NCBI RefSeq assembly: GCF_005943945.1
Contig: NZ_CP040710.1
Location: 1,251,001 to 1,315,000 of the forward strand
Reading direction: 5' to 3'
DNA: 64,000 nt
DNA from: Aggregatimonas sangjinii
GTDB lineage: Bacteria; Bacteroidota; Bacteroidia; Flavobacteriales; Flavobacteriaceae
Of this stretch, positions 18,197-27,856 are shown piece after piece; the first letter of the stretch is position 1; every line of letters begins with the position of its first letter. A program made the position numbers and the translations under genes. A model generated the notes under the pieces. That model ran no database searches. It had not been told where the DNA came from and saw only the letters and a list, made by a program, of their open reading frames with translations.

Positions 18197-19678
18197 TTAA
18201 TCATTCAATGCTGGATTGTTTTGAAGCTCACTATTGGGAAGCTCCCAAGTCAGCTGTGTAGGTAAAGGCTTGTTAGCAGCTGGAATAATCGTTTCCCATC
18301 TGCCTGTTCGTACCATATCGAACCAGCGTTTTGCTTCGGCCATAAACTCATAACCTCTTTCTTGAAAAATCAAATCGTCAAATTCGGATTGACTTAAACC
18401 TTCTGGGAAGTCTACGGCAGCGTCCGGAGTGCCTTGATCTACACCATAGGCTCTCCTTCTTATTTGGTTTACGGCCTCATAGGCTTCGGCTGTAGGTCCA
18501 TTAACCTGATTTTCCGCTTCTGCAAAAATAAGGAGTGCATCGGCGTAGCGGTAAAGAAAAAAGTCGTTGCCGGCCGCCGTTTCTTCCACCGCCCCGGGGT
18601 CCCTATACTTTCCATAAAGGAATTCCGTTTCCGGAGGAAGCGATTCGAGCTCAACAGTTTCACCGTTTACCACCACCGAACTGTACAAGTTCCAAGATTT
18701 CCTTAAATCATTGTCATCCCAATTGGCGATTAAAGGTGAATCGCCATCCGCCGCGGCGAAGGCGAGTCCCCTTGCAGCGATACCGGCCTCATTGGCCAAG
18801 GTATTCGGTTGGGCAGGTGCGAAATATGTCGGTATAAAATTTCCTAGACCCACATTTTGGGAAAATTTCAATGAGAAAACATCTTCCGCGTGGGTTGGTG
18901 CCGTAGGTGAGAATATTTCGGGATAAGAGTCTAGCAAAGCGTAGCCGTAGGTACTTGCCTCGTCGATCACTTCAATGGCCTTGTCCCTAGCTGCTTGAAA
19001 ATTGCCTTGAGTGAGATATACATCGGCAAGCATCACCTTTGCCGCGCCGGAGGTCGCTCTTCCTGGATTTGAGGTGGTCAGGTCCAGGCTATTCTCCGCA
19101 ACCATTAAATCGTTAATGATCTGTGCATAAATATTCTCGACAGATTCAAGCGGTTGACCGGTATTGTCGGAATCATTTACAGGCACCAATCGAAGCGGTA
19201 CCGAGCCCCATCCTCTTACCAAGGTGTAATACACAACCGCTCTAACAAAAGAGGCTTCTCCAATAGCTCTATTTTTCAAATCTTCGGAAATGATGTCGTT
19301 TGTCTCCAGATTTTGAAGAAGTATGTTGGCCCGGCCGACCGCATTGTATAGCGTAGGCCAACCCGCTTGATAGCCACTGGCCCCGCCAAGGAAATCGTAT
19401 TCGGCCAAACGGCCGCGACCACCGGTATTCCGGGAACTTTCTTCCATTAAGGTCTGCGCTAGCAGAAATTGGGTTTCCCAAATTCTTCCCCTGCTGCGCG
19501 TTAGCGGTTCGTACACACCAATGAGCAAGGCATCAAGATTTTCTTCGGTAATTTCCTCTAAGCTAATGACGCTGGGTGGTTCTTCTTTCAGGGTGTCTTC
19601 ACAGCTAATGGTAAGACACAAGAAAAAAGTGAGGAGCAGTACTTTGTAAAATTTTATTTGATATATCTCTGTTTTCAT
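18197..19678 (-). CDS. SusD/RagB-family lipoprotein (PUL 3)
   Basis: 493 residues with a lipoprotein signal ending at LTISC (Cys26). Family features: LDALLIGVYEPLTRSRGR, the helical block IGEASFVRAVVYYTLVRGWG, YADALLIFAEAENQVNGPT, and FQERGYEFMAEAKRWFDMVR near the C-terminus. The tail NNPALND differs slightly from the common NPGY ending. It begins 15 bp after the PUL 3 SusC stop. The pair has no enzyme genes attached and stops at the shared terminator. Confidence 0.95.
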   Translation of the reverse strand: MKTEIYQIKFYKVLLLTFFLCLTISCEDTLKEEPPSVISLEEITEENLDALLIGVYEPLTRSRGRIWETQFLLAQTLMEESSRNTGGRGRLAEYDFLGGASGYQAGWPTLYNAVGRANILLQNLETNDIISEDLKNRAIGEASFVRAVVYYTLVRGWGSVPLRLVPVNDSDNTGQPLESVENIYAQIINDLMVAENSLDLTTSNPGRATSGAAKVMLADVYLTQGNFQAARDKAIEVIDEASTYGYALLDSYPEIFSPTAPTHAEDVFSLKFSQNVGLGNFIPTYFAPAQPNTLANEAGIAARGLAFAAADGDSPLIANWDDNDLRKSWNLYSSVVVNGETVELESLPPETEFLYGKYRDPGAVEETAAGNDFFLYRYADALLIFAEAENQVNGPTAEAYEAVNQIRRRAYGVDQGTPDAAVDFPEGLSQSEFDDLIFQERGYEFMAEAKRWFDMVRTGRWETIIPAANKPLPTQLTWELPNSELQNNPALND

Positions 19679-19693
19679 AAGATGCTTTTTTAA

Positions 19694-22690
19694 TTAGAAA
19701 CGTACGTTAAGTCCGACGGTAAATGTTTTAGACGCCGGGTAGGCGGCAAGGTCGACCCCTTGTCTCAGGTCATTCCCGCTAAAACTGTTTACCTCAGGGT
19801 CGAATCCTGAATAATCGGTAATGGTCAATATATTTTGGGCACTGACATATAAATTTATGTTGTCAAGACCTAAAATAGCGCCATCGAAGTCATAACCAAG
19901 CCGGATATTGGCCAGTCTTAAATAACTGGCATCTTCGATAAACCGGTCTGAACGGATTCTGAACAGGTCTGATCTCGGTGTTGGATAAAAGTCCCTCAAA
20001 TTGGCGACCCTATTCGCATCCGGTATCGGATTCGTTAACCTAAATAATGCCACGTTGTTCACCGTGGCTCCTGAAACGCCTTGCCAATTGGTAAGAAAGG
20101 TCAATTTCTTATATTTCAAAGTTGTGTTGAATCCGTAGATGAAATCAGGTAAGGGGGAACCTACAACCTGTCTATCGGCTCCGTTAATGACATCATTACC
20201 GTCCAAATCCTCATAGATGGGGGCACCGGTGTCGTCTAATCCTAAAAATTTAACCGCGAAAAAGGAGAAGAGGGATTCCCCCGGTCTCACAATGGCCGTA
20301 GAACCGGAAGCATCATTGCCTCCCCCAGAAAAGATATCTTGATCATCCTTGGTTTCCAGAATTTCATTTTTGTTCCGTGAATATTGGGCATCTACAGAAA
20401 AATACCAATCCTCGTTCTCAAAGAGGTCGGCCCCGATCTGCAGCTCTACACCCTTGTTTTCCACTTTACCGACATTGTCTACTATTGAGGTAAATCCGGA
20501 TGACTGAGGCAATGCCACGGTGGCCAGTAAATCATTGGTTGTTTTGATGTAATAGTCGAAAGAGAAGCGATATTTATCGTTGAATATTCCCGCGTCAATA
20601 CCAAAATTGGTTTGTACGGTAGTCTCCCAAGTTAGGTTGGGGTTGGGTAAATTGGGGGCGAGGCCCACGCTGATTCCCGTTCCAGCCCCTTGTCCTGTCA
20701 ATATTATCGACCCCAGACTAAGGGATTGGTAGGGCTGTATCGCCTGATTCCCGACCGATCCGGTACTTGCCCTTAATTTAAGGTTGTTGAAAATACCGTC
20801 TTTCATAAAATCTTCTTCGGAAATCCGCCATGCGCCACCGATTGCCGCAAAGTTCGCCCATTGGTTGTTTTCCGAAAATACGGACGAGCCGTCCCGTCTT
20901 GCGTTCAACGATATCAAATATTTCTTATCGTAATCTAACTGCACCCTTCCGAAAAACGACACCAAACTCTGATCGACGGTAAGAGTTTGTGGTACCGCTA
21001 AGGTTCCAGCGGCCTGTATGGCGTTATTTTGTAAAGCATCCGAAGGAAAACCGGTACCTGCCAAGAAAATCGAATTCCTTTCTTCAAATTGTCCGGAGGC
21101 GCCCAAGAGCACATCCACGCCTACTTTACCAAAGGTGTTCTTGTAGTTCAGATAATCTTCGATCAACGTATTCAAGTTTTGACTCGTTTCAAGCTGAGCG
21201 ACTTGGCTTCCAAGCTGTGAAAGAGCCCTTGGGGAATAGAAATCCGACTTTCGGTCTACATAATCCACAGAACCCCGAGTCACATTGGTCAGATTATCAG
21301 TAATATTATAGGATAACGATAATACAGCCTGTGCCCTGTTCACACGGTTCCGGTCAAGTGCCTCTAAAAGTGCGGCCGGATTCTCTTGGTCCGTGTCACT
21401 GAAAATATAGGGGGCGACACTGTTGAAGTTTCCATCGGCATCGAATACCGGGACCGTAGGAGCCGCTATTAAAGTTGACCCGATACCGGACTTACCAAAA
21501 TTTCGTGTATTGGTACCATCTGAAGCTAAAAATCCGTTATTAACCGACTGCGACAGACTTACCCTTGAGTTCAGGCGAAACTTTTCCGATAGTTTGTTCT
21601 GTAAGTTCAAACGGAGTGCGATGCGTTCGAAATCGGTTGTTTCGATGACACCTTCCTGATTCATATAATTCGCGGAAACGTAATAATTATTGTCGTTGTC
21701 CCCACCAGTGAAGCTTACATTATGGCTATGGTGAAATCCAGTGCGGTACACTTCGTCCTGCCAGTCGGTATTCACGTTCCCAACGGCGTTTAGATTGGCC
21801 AGCGACGTAGTGCGTTCCTCTTCTGAAAGTTCTGTGGAATTATTGTAATACTCGGTAGCAAAGGCAATAAATTGATCTCCTGTCATTAAATTGAAACGTT
21901 TGCGTACATCTTGAAACGATGCAAAAGCGTTGTAATTCACCTTTATGCCATCCGATGCTGTACCCCCTTTGGTAGTTATCTGTACAACACCATTGGCTGC
22001 TCTTGAGCCATAAATGGCCGTGGAAGAAGCGTCTTTCAAAACTTCGATAGAGGCTATATCGTTCGGGTTCAGTGATGAAATTCCATTCAGCCCACGCACA
22101 TCGTCGTTAAATAAGGGTATACCATCAATTACATATAGTGGTTCGTTGCCACCGGCAAATGAGGTCAAACCCCTTACCCTGATGCTTACACCAGCTCCGG
22201 GAGCACCCGAGCTTTGAACCACTTGCACACCTGCCAGTCTCCCTCGAATTCCTTGCTCCACCGTAGTAATAGGTTGTTGTACGATTTCCGCTGCTTTGAC
22301 AACCGACGTGGCGCCGACAAACTCATTTCGTTGTACACCGCCATAACCGGTGACCACCACCTCGTCCAGTGCGCTCACGTCTTGCTCCAGCGTAACATTA
22401 ATAGTGTTGGAACTAGATACAGTTATTTCTTGAGTCCGAAATCCGATATAGCTAAATATCAAAACGGCACCTTCTGAAACATTGATGGAATAATTACCAT
22501 CGAAATCGGTCGATGCGCCGTTCGCCGTGCCTTTTTCCACTATATTTACGCCAGGTATCACCATCCCGTCATCACTTGAAACGACGGTACCGGAAATCGT
22601 TTTTTCTTGACCATAAGCTAGTGCTCCGGCAAGAACAAACGCACTAAACATTAGTGAATTCAATCTTTTTAAAATTTTGTTTTTCAACAT
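19694..22690 (-). CDS. SusC/RagA-family TonB-dependent transporter (PUL 3)
   Basis: 998 residues: signal peptide ending near ALAYGQ, carboxypeptidase-regulatory-like domain (ASTDFDGNYSINV), linker LDEVVVTGYGG, plug (SRAANGVVQITTKGG) and barrel. Upstream is a 776-bp intergenic region with a double CAGGAT element identical to that of PUL 2, though about 360 bp from the start codon. The pair lacks its own regulator and enzymes, so it probably imports products made by the enzymes encoded elsewhere in the window. Confidence 0.96.
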   Translation of the reverse strand: MLKNKILKRLNSLMFSAFVLAGALAYGQEKTISGTVVSSDDGMVIPGVNIVEKGTANGASTDFDGNYSINVSEGAVLIFSYIGFRTQEITVSSSNTINVTLEQDVSALDEVVVTGYGGVQRNEFVGATSVVKAAEIVQQPITTVEQGIRGRLAGVQVVQSSGAPGAGVSIRVRGLTSFAGGNEPLYVIDGIPLFNDDVRGLNGISSLNPNDIASIEVLKDASSTAIYGSRAANGVVQITTKGGTASDGIKVNYNAFASFQDVRKRFNLMTGDQFIAFATEYYNNSTELSEEERTTSLANLNAVGNVNTDWQDEVYRTGFHHSHNVSFTGGDNDNNYYVSANYMNQEGVIETTDFERIALRLNLQNKLSEKFRLNSRVSLSQSVNNGFLASDGTNTRNFGKSGIGSTLIAAPTVPVFDADGNFNSVAPYIFSDTDQENPAALLEALDRNRVNRAQAVLSLSYNITDNLTNVTRGSVDYVDRKSDFYSPRALSQLGSQVAQLETSQNLNTLIEDYLNYKNTFGKVGVDVLLGASGQFEERNSIFLAGTGFPSDALQNNAIQAAGTLAVPQTLTVDQSLVSFFGRVQLDYDKKYLISLNARRDGSSVFSENNQWANFAAIGGAWRISEEDFMKDGIFNNLKLRASTGSVGNQAIQPYQSLSLGSIILTGQGAGTGISVGLAPNLPNPNLTWETTVQTNFGIDAGIFNDKYRFSFDYYIKTTNDLLATVALPQSSGFTSIVDNVGKVENKGVELQIGADLFENEDWYFSVDAQYSRNKNEILETKDDQDIFSGGGNDASGSTAIVRPGESLFSFFAVKFLGLDDTGAPIYEDLDGNDVINGADRQVVGSPLPDFIYGFNTTLKYKKLTFLTNWQGVSGATVNNVALFRLTNPIPDANRVANLRDFYPTPRSDLFRIRSDRFIEDASYLRLANIRLGYDFDGAILGLDNINLYVSAQNILTITDYSGFDPEVNSFSGNDLRQGVDLAAYPASKTFTVGLNVRF

Positions 22691-23020
22691 ATGCTTGTTT
22701 TTTGGGGTTGATGTAGTTTCGAATTAATTGAGAAATAACTTCCAAATACATTCGAAATATTTGGGGGCTTTATTGTAAAGCTATCTTAAATATCTAAGCC
22801 AAAAATCCAGATATAGGGGTCCAAAAATCCATAATTAAGGAATCGATGCTGGCTAAAATGCAAAACCCAAACTATGAAACGGGCACTTTTGATAAAGGTT
22901 CCAACAACAGGATCGAAACCACTTACTTTTGGTGCACTTATATTTCACCCCAAATTGTCGATTCCTGTTTGTTTTAAATTAAAAATTAAAAAGAAACAAG
23001 GGATTCTCTCGTATGATAAT

Positions 23021-23066
23021 TAATATTAGTGTAGTATTTTTCCACATCCATCCTGTGGTATCCTGC
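23021..23066 (-). promoter_or_regulatory. Promoter B: double CAGGAT element upstream of PUL 3 SusC
   Basis: The 18-mer GCAGGATACCACAGGATG (minus strand, 23049-23066) is identical to that of promoter A. At the expected 21-bp distance the sequence is only TAATATTA, a weak -7 match. The element is clear but the start of transcription is uncertain. Confidence 0.5.
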
Positions 23067-23152
23067 CTTTAGATATAAACATCTATAACTACAGATTGAT
23101 GATGTTTCATAGGAAGGATGACAACTATATAAAAAGAACGAACCACATAGTA

Positions 23153-23186
23153 CAGGATGCATTAGGAAGATAAGTGAATTAATTTG
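23153..23186 (+). promoter_or_regulatory. Promoter C: CAGGAT element facing the cytochrome/DUF1501 operon
   Basis: AGTACAGGATGC contains CAGGAT at 23153-23158. Twenty bp downstream is TTAATTTG (23179-23186), one mismatch from TAnnTTTG. The cytochrome-domain gene starts about 280 bp later. Confidence 0.5.
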
Positions 23187-23466
23187 TCTCAAATTATTCC
23201 CTCTGGAACACCATAAAAGGTATCATTACATCAACCCGGAATATGGTAGGAAACTATTCTTAAAATCGGTTCCGGAGCCTACTCCTGTTATCTTAAACGA
23301 ACAATGTAATATTTGATACGATCAAAAAAGATTGGTGATGCCACAAATTTCGAAAGTGGTTCAAAATGGTTATTTTACAAATTATTTGCACGGATTTTCT
23401 TTTTAATTTCCTAAAAGGGAAATTTCAGAATAAATAAAGTCTATAAATTGTATGGATATATAACGT

Positions 23467-26301
23467 ATGGAAAGTTTTAATTGGATACTACATCTCTTGG
23501 GACGATTTCACCCCCTGCTGGTGCATTTTCCTATTGGTTTGTTGGTCGTTGCCCTATTTATGGAACTATCGACTATCGGCGGAAAGCATAAAGGTATTCG
23601 TGAAGGCACCTATTGGTTGGTGTATTTGGGAACCTTTTTCGCTATACTTTCCGCCTTGTTCGGTTGGTTGCTACGTATATGGGAGGATTATAGTGGTGAA
23701 TTGGTAGATAACCACCAATATACTGGCATTGCTACGGCTGTTTTGGCGCTGCTTACAACAATTTTACTGAGATTGACCATTAAAAAGAAATTGCCTGATT
23801 TCAAGGCCTACAGATTAGGACTCGTGATGACGGTAATTGTTTTGTCCGTAGCGGGACATCTTGGTGCAACCCTCACCCATGGTGAAGATTATTTAACGAG
23901 TGTTTTGCCGGGCAGCCAAGAGATGTATGACGATGCTAAGGGCGTCGCCCTATTGGCGGAGTTAAAAGACACCGATACCATTACAGTTGCCCAACAAGAC
24001 CGATTAAATTTGGAAGTCAGGGCCATCTTTGCCCACAACTGCTATCAATGCCATAGCAAGAATAAGTCCAAAGGGGAATTGGTGCTCGAGAACAAGGCCG
24101 GAGTCTTCAAAGGTGGTAAATCGGGTATTATTATCGTTCCCGGTAATGCTGCGAAAAGTGAATTGTACCGACGGATAACGCTGTCACCCGACGATGATGA
24201 GGTCATGCCAAAAAAAGGAAAGACCCTCAAGGAGAATGAAATAGAATTGATTAAGTTATGGATCCAAAATGGGGCGCACTGGTCCGATCAAGACTTAAAG
24301 GTATTTCCGGAAGCCGATTTGGCCCTCGTAAAACCTGATTTACCAGAATCCGACGAGGCCAATCCCGTTGACAAATTGATAGGGGCCTATTTTGAGGATA
24401 ACGGTTTAGAGTGGACCTCCCTAGTCGAAGACCGTACCTTTATGAGACGCGCTTATTTGGATATTATAGGACTGCTCCCCAAACCTGACGCCATTGCAGC
24501 ATTTGTAAACGATACGAAAGTCAACAAAAGAGAACAGCTCATCGATACCTTGTTGGCCGATACCCAAAACTACACACAGCATTGGCTTAGTTTTTGGAAC
24601 GACCTATTGCGCAATGATTATAGCGGTACCGGATTCATCACAGGCGGCCGTAAACAGATTACCGATTGGTTGTACACTTCCTTGGCAGAAAACAAACCCT
24701 ACGACCAAATGGTCGCAGAACTGGTAAACCCCATCGAAGGCTCTGAAGGTTTTATAAAAGGTATTGAATGGCGCGGTGTCGTGAATGCTAGCCAACGTAC
24801 CGAAATGCAGGCCGCTCAGAACATTGGGCAGTCCTTAATGGGTACAAACGTAAAATGTGCTTCATGCCACAACAGTTTTGTCAGTAACCTCACCTTGGAA
24901 CAATCGTATGGTTTCGCTTCAATCTTTGCGGATTCGGTACTTGAATTGAATCGCTGCGACAAACCCTTGGGTAAAATGGCCACTGTAAATTTTTTGTATC
25001 CCGAACTGGGAAGTGTCGAAGGCGAGACCGTGCAAGAGCGTCTGTACAACCTTTCCCAAATGATCGTAAAACGAGAAAACGGACGATTGTACCGCACCAT
25101 TACGAATCGGTTTTGGGATCGCTTAATGGGCAGGGGCATAATAGAACCTTTGGACGAAATGGATAATATACCATGGAATGCCGACTTGCTCGATTGGTTG
25201 GCATCCGATTTTATCGAATCGGAATTCGACCTTAAGCACCTCATAAAGCGTATTATGATGTCAAAGGCCTACCAACTGCCGGCGGCCAACTATACGAAAC
25301 AGGAAGAAATCAAGTCTAATTATGTTTTTCAGGGACCAGTTTTGCGGCGTTTGAGTGCCGAACAATTTTCCGATGCGGTAAGTCAAGTGATTTCTCCGGT
25401 GTATCACGCTATCGAATACAGTCCGAATAAAGAACAAATTACCGCTAAAAGAATATGGCATCCCGAAATAAAATTCGATCGCAAAGTGCTTCCCGAACCT
25501 GGTAAACGCTATTTCAGGAAGTCCTTTACCCTATCGGACAACGCCATCGAAAGTGCCAAGGCCCTGATTTCGGTAGATCATTCGTATGTGCTTTACATTA
25601 ACGGCACCAAAATCAGCAAAGGGGCCAACTGGAAAATAGTGTCAGAGCTCGATGTCGCATCTTTTTTGAAACCCGGGAAAAACCTCATTGCCATCGAGGG
25701 CGTCAATGAAGGCAGTATTGCAAATCCGGCCGGAATATTGTTCTCTATGAAAGTGCAATACGATACCCGCGAAATCATGCAATTGGATTCCGATACCAGT
25801 TGGAAAAGTACTTCAGACACGCCGGACGGAGATTGGACTGCGGTAGCCTATGACGATATTGCATGGGCTACGGTGCGTAACTACGGCACTTCCAATTGGG
25901 GCCGGTTGATCGATTTTACCTTTAATGATCATAGTGGAACATTCGCTAGGGCGAGTCTGGTAAAGCAACACCCGTTTATGAAGGCCTTAGGGAGACCCAG
26001 TCGTGAAAACGTGACTACCTCTAGAGATGAGCAAGCTACGCTGTTACAAGCCTTGGAGCTAACGAACGGGGAATTTTTCAACGGAGTTCTGGAAGATGGT
26101 GCAAATCTTTGGTTAGAGCGATACAATTACGACAGTGAGAAAATAGTGCAAAATTTATATCTAAAATCACTGGGCCGAAAACCCTCGGAGGCCGAACGGG
26201 GATTATTATTGGACGTTTTGGGAGACAAACCGCAACCAGAGTCTGTACAGGATGTTTTCTGGTCAACTATGATTCTACCCGAATTTCAGTTTATATATTA
26301 G
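23467..26301 (+). CDS. Membrane-anchored cytochrome c / DUF1549 / DUF1553 protein with inserted beta-sandwich
   Basis: 944 residues. Four N-terminal membrane segments (about 9-31, 48-67, 85-103, 115-135) with in-membrane histidines (RFHPLLVHFPIG) resemble DUF2231-type heme-binding membrane domains. Next is a planctomycete-type cytochrome c (PSCyt1): CYQCH at 192-196 and a likely distal Met247 in VMPKKGK. DUF1549 follows (about 285-490; RRAYLDIIGLLPKPDA) with a second CxxCH, CASCH at 464-468. DUF1553 comes last (FWDRLMGRGIIEP onward), interrupted by a carbohydrate-binding-like beta-sandwich at about 676-808. The function of the DUF1549/1553 family is not established to my knowledge. The architecture suggests a periplasm-facing redox protein tied to the inner membrane. 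First gene of a plus-strand operon with DUF1501 and a propeller. Confidence 0.85.
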   Translation: MESFNWILHLLGRFHPLLVHFPIGLLVVALFMELSTIGGKHKGIREGTYWLVYLGTFFAILSALFGWLLRIWEDYSGELVDNHQYTGIATAVLALLTTILLRLTIKKKLPDFKAYRLGLVMTVIVLSVAGHLGATLTHGEDYLTSVLPGSQEMYDDAKGVALLAELKDTDTITVAQQDRLNLEVRAIFAHNCYQCHSKNKSKGELVLENKAGVFKGGKSGIIIVPGNAAKSELYRRITLSPDDDEVMPKKGKTLKENEIELIKLWIQNGAHWSDQDLKVFPEADLALVKPDLPESDEANPVDKLIGAYFEDNGLEWTSLVEDRTFMRRAYLDIIGLLPKPDAIAAFVNDTKVNKREQLIDTLLADTQNYTQHWLSFWNDLLRNDYSGTGFITGGRKQITDWLYTSLAENKPYDQMVAELVNPIEGSEGFIKGIEWRGVVNASQRTEMQAAQNIGQSLMGTNVKCASCHNSFVSNLTLEQSYGFASIFADSVLELNRCDKPLGKMATVNFLYPELGSVEGETVQERLYNLSQMIVKRENGRLYRTITNRFWDRLMGRGIIEPLDEMDNIPWNADLLDWLASDFIESEFDLKHLIKRIMMSKAYQLPAANYTKQEEIKSNYVFQGPVLRRLSAEQFSDAVSQVISPVYHAIEYSPNKEQITAKRIWHPEIKFDRKVLPEPGKRYFRKSFTLSDNAIESAKALISVDHSYVLYINGTKISKGANWKIVSELDVASFLKPGKNLIAIEGVNEGSIANPAGILFSMKVQYDTREIMQLDSDTSWKSTSDTPDGDWTAVAYDDIAWATVRNYGTSNWGRLIDFTFNDHSGTFARASLVKQHPFMKALGRPSRENVTTSRDEQATLLQALELTNGEFFNGVLEDGANLWLERYNYDSEKIVQNLYLKSLGRKPSEAERGLLLDVLGDKPQPESVQDVFWSTMILPEFQFIY

Positions 26302-26357
26302 TTCTAATTCAACCATTTTAGACTGCCGATAAACACGAATCCGAAAACATAAAAGTG

Positions 26358-27809
26358 ATGGACAATCAAAACACACGTCGAGACTTTATCAAGAAAATGA
26401 CGACAGCAAGTCTAGCTGCTTCTGCGACCACGATTCCCTTGGCCAGCTTCTTGAACTCTTGCTCGACTTCGGTTCCGGAAATTCCTTCCACTGCCGATAC
26501 GGTCATCTTATTATGGATGGCGGGTGGCATGGCACATACCGAAACTTTTGACCCGAAGGCTTATGTACCGTATGAGAAAGGGGTAGAAAGTAAAAGAGTG
26601 CTCAGTACCTTTCCAAAAATACCAACGGCAGTAGACGGACTCGATTTTTCCGAAGGTTTGGAATCGATAGGAAGCGTTATGGACAAAGGAGCCATTATCC
26701 GTTCGTATAAATCTGCCGACCTTGGTCATATCTTACATACGCGCCACCAATACCACTGGCATACCTGTTACGAACCTCCACAATCGGTACAGGCACCTCA
26801 TATCGGCGCCTGGATCGCTAAAGAATTAGGCCCTGCCAATCCTGTTATTCCACCCTTTATCAGTATGGGGCAACGCTTTACAGTAGGTGAATCGGAGGAG
26901 TTGAAAGCCTTTCATTCCGCAGGCTTTTTAGGAACGGAATTCGGGCCGTTTTTAATACCCGACCCTTCTGGCGGACTCGAAAGTGTGCGTCCGCCGCAGG
27001 GGATGTCTCTCAAACGCTTCGAGGCACGATACAAACTGTACAAGGAACTCGCAAATAAGAGCAAAGTCATGGAGGGGGGGAGTGATTACCAAAGAGAATC
27101 ACTGATGCGTTCCATGGAGCAATCCTACCGATTGCTGAACTCTCCAGAAGCAAAAGTTTTTGATTTATCGCAAGAGCCTAAGGACGTTTACGACACCTAT
27201 AACACAGGACGGTTCGGACTGGGTTGTCTCCTGGCCAAAAGATTGGCTATGAGCGGCGGAAGGTTTATTAGCGTCTCAACGGAATATGAACCTTTTTTAG
27301 GTTGGGATACCCATGAAAACGGACATCTTCGTGCCAAAAAAATGAAAGAATTGATCGACCGACCCATAGCCCAATTAATCAAAGATCTGGATGAAAGCGG
27401 ACACCTAAATCGAACCCTGATAATTCTAGCGAGCGAGTTTAGTCGCGATGCGATTATGGAAGGTAGACCAGGCGAAACTGTAAAAGATCAGGTCGACCAA
27501 CCCGATATTATCGAAGATGAGAAGTTTTATGGAATGCACCGCCACTTTACCGATGGTAGTTCTATACTGCTATGGGGAGGAGGCATCAAAAAGGGATTGG
27601 TCTATGGAAAAACGGCCGATGAGCGCCCTTGTTCCTCCATAGAAAACCCCGTCGTGATCGATGAGGTACATCAATCTATTTATCACGCCTTGGGCATCCC
27701 TCCTGAAACACAATACACCATTGAGGGCAGACCGTTCTATACCACACCCGATGGCCACGGAAAACCTATTTTGGATTTGTTTGGCAAAGCGTTGTTGAAG
27801 ACAAGCTAA
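26358..27809 (+). CDS. Tat-exported DUF1501-family protein
   Basis: Start taken at the ATG 26358; a GTG directly before it is also possible. The N-terminus is a twin-arginine signal (NTRRDFIKKMTTASLAASAT), possibly ending as a lipoprotein at LNSC. The body matches DUF1501, a family with an alkaline-phosphatase/sulfatase-like fold: ILLWMAGGMAHTETFDPK near the start, WDTHENGH and TLIILASEFSR later. Tat export implies folding, perhaps with cofactor, before export. It starts 56 bp after the cytochrome gene; DUF1501 and DUF1549/1553 genes are habitual neighbours, so the two probably work together. Substrate unknown. Confidence 0.85.
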   Translation: MDNQNTRRDFIKKMTTASLAASATTIPLASFLNSCSTSVPEIPSTADTVILLWMAGGMAHTETFDPKAYVPYEKGVESKRVLSTFPKIPTAVDGLDFSEGLESIGSVMDKGAIIRSYKSADLGHILHTRHQYHWHTCYEPPQSVQAPHIGAWIAKELGPANPVIPPFISMGQRFTVGESEELKAFHSAGFLGTEFGPFLIPDPSGGLESVRPPQGMSLKRFEARYKLYKELANKSKVMEGGSDYQRESLMRSMEQSYRLLNSPEAKVFDLSQEPKDVYDTYNTGRFGLGCLLAKRLAMSGGRFISVSTEYEPFLGWDTHENGHLRAKKMKELIDRPIAQLIKDLDESGHLNRTLIILASEFSRDAIMEGRPGETVKDQVDQPDIIEDEKFYGMHRHFTDGSSILLWGGGIKKGLVYGKTADERPCSSIENPVVIDEVHQSIYHALGIPPETQYTIEGRPFYTTPDGHGKPILDLFGKALLKTS

Positions 27810-27856
27810 ATGTGCAATTATTTTTTATAAAACAGAATAATCAAGATTTTTAAAAC

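Larger units (their letters stand above)
22691..23466. other. 776-bp divergent intergenic region between PUL 3 and the cytochrome operon
   Basis: AT-rich and without a convincing gene. It holds two oppositely directed CAGGAT promoter candidates within about 170 bp (promoters B and C), and long apparent leaders on both sides (about 330 bp to SusC, about 270 bp to the cytochrome gene). Nothing else recognised; a small RNA or leader structure is possible but not supported by a visible hairpin-plus-T-run. Confidence 0.5.
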
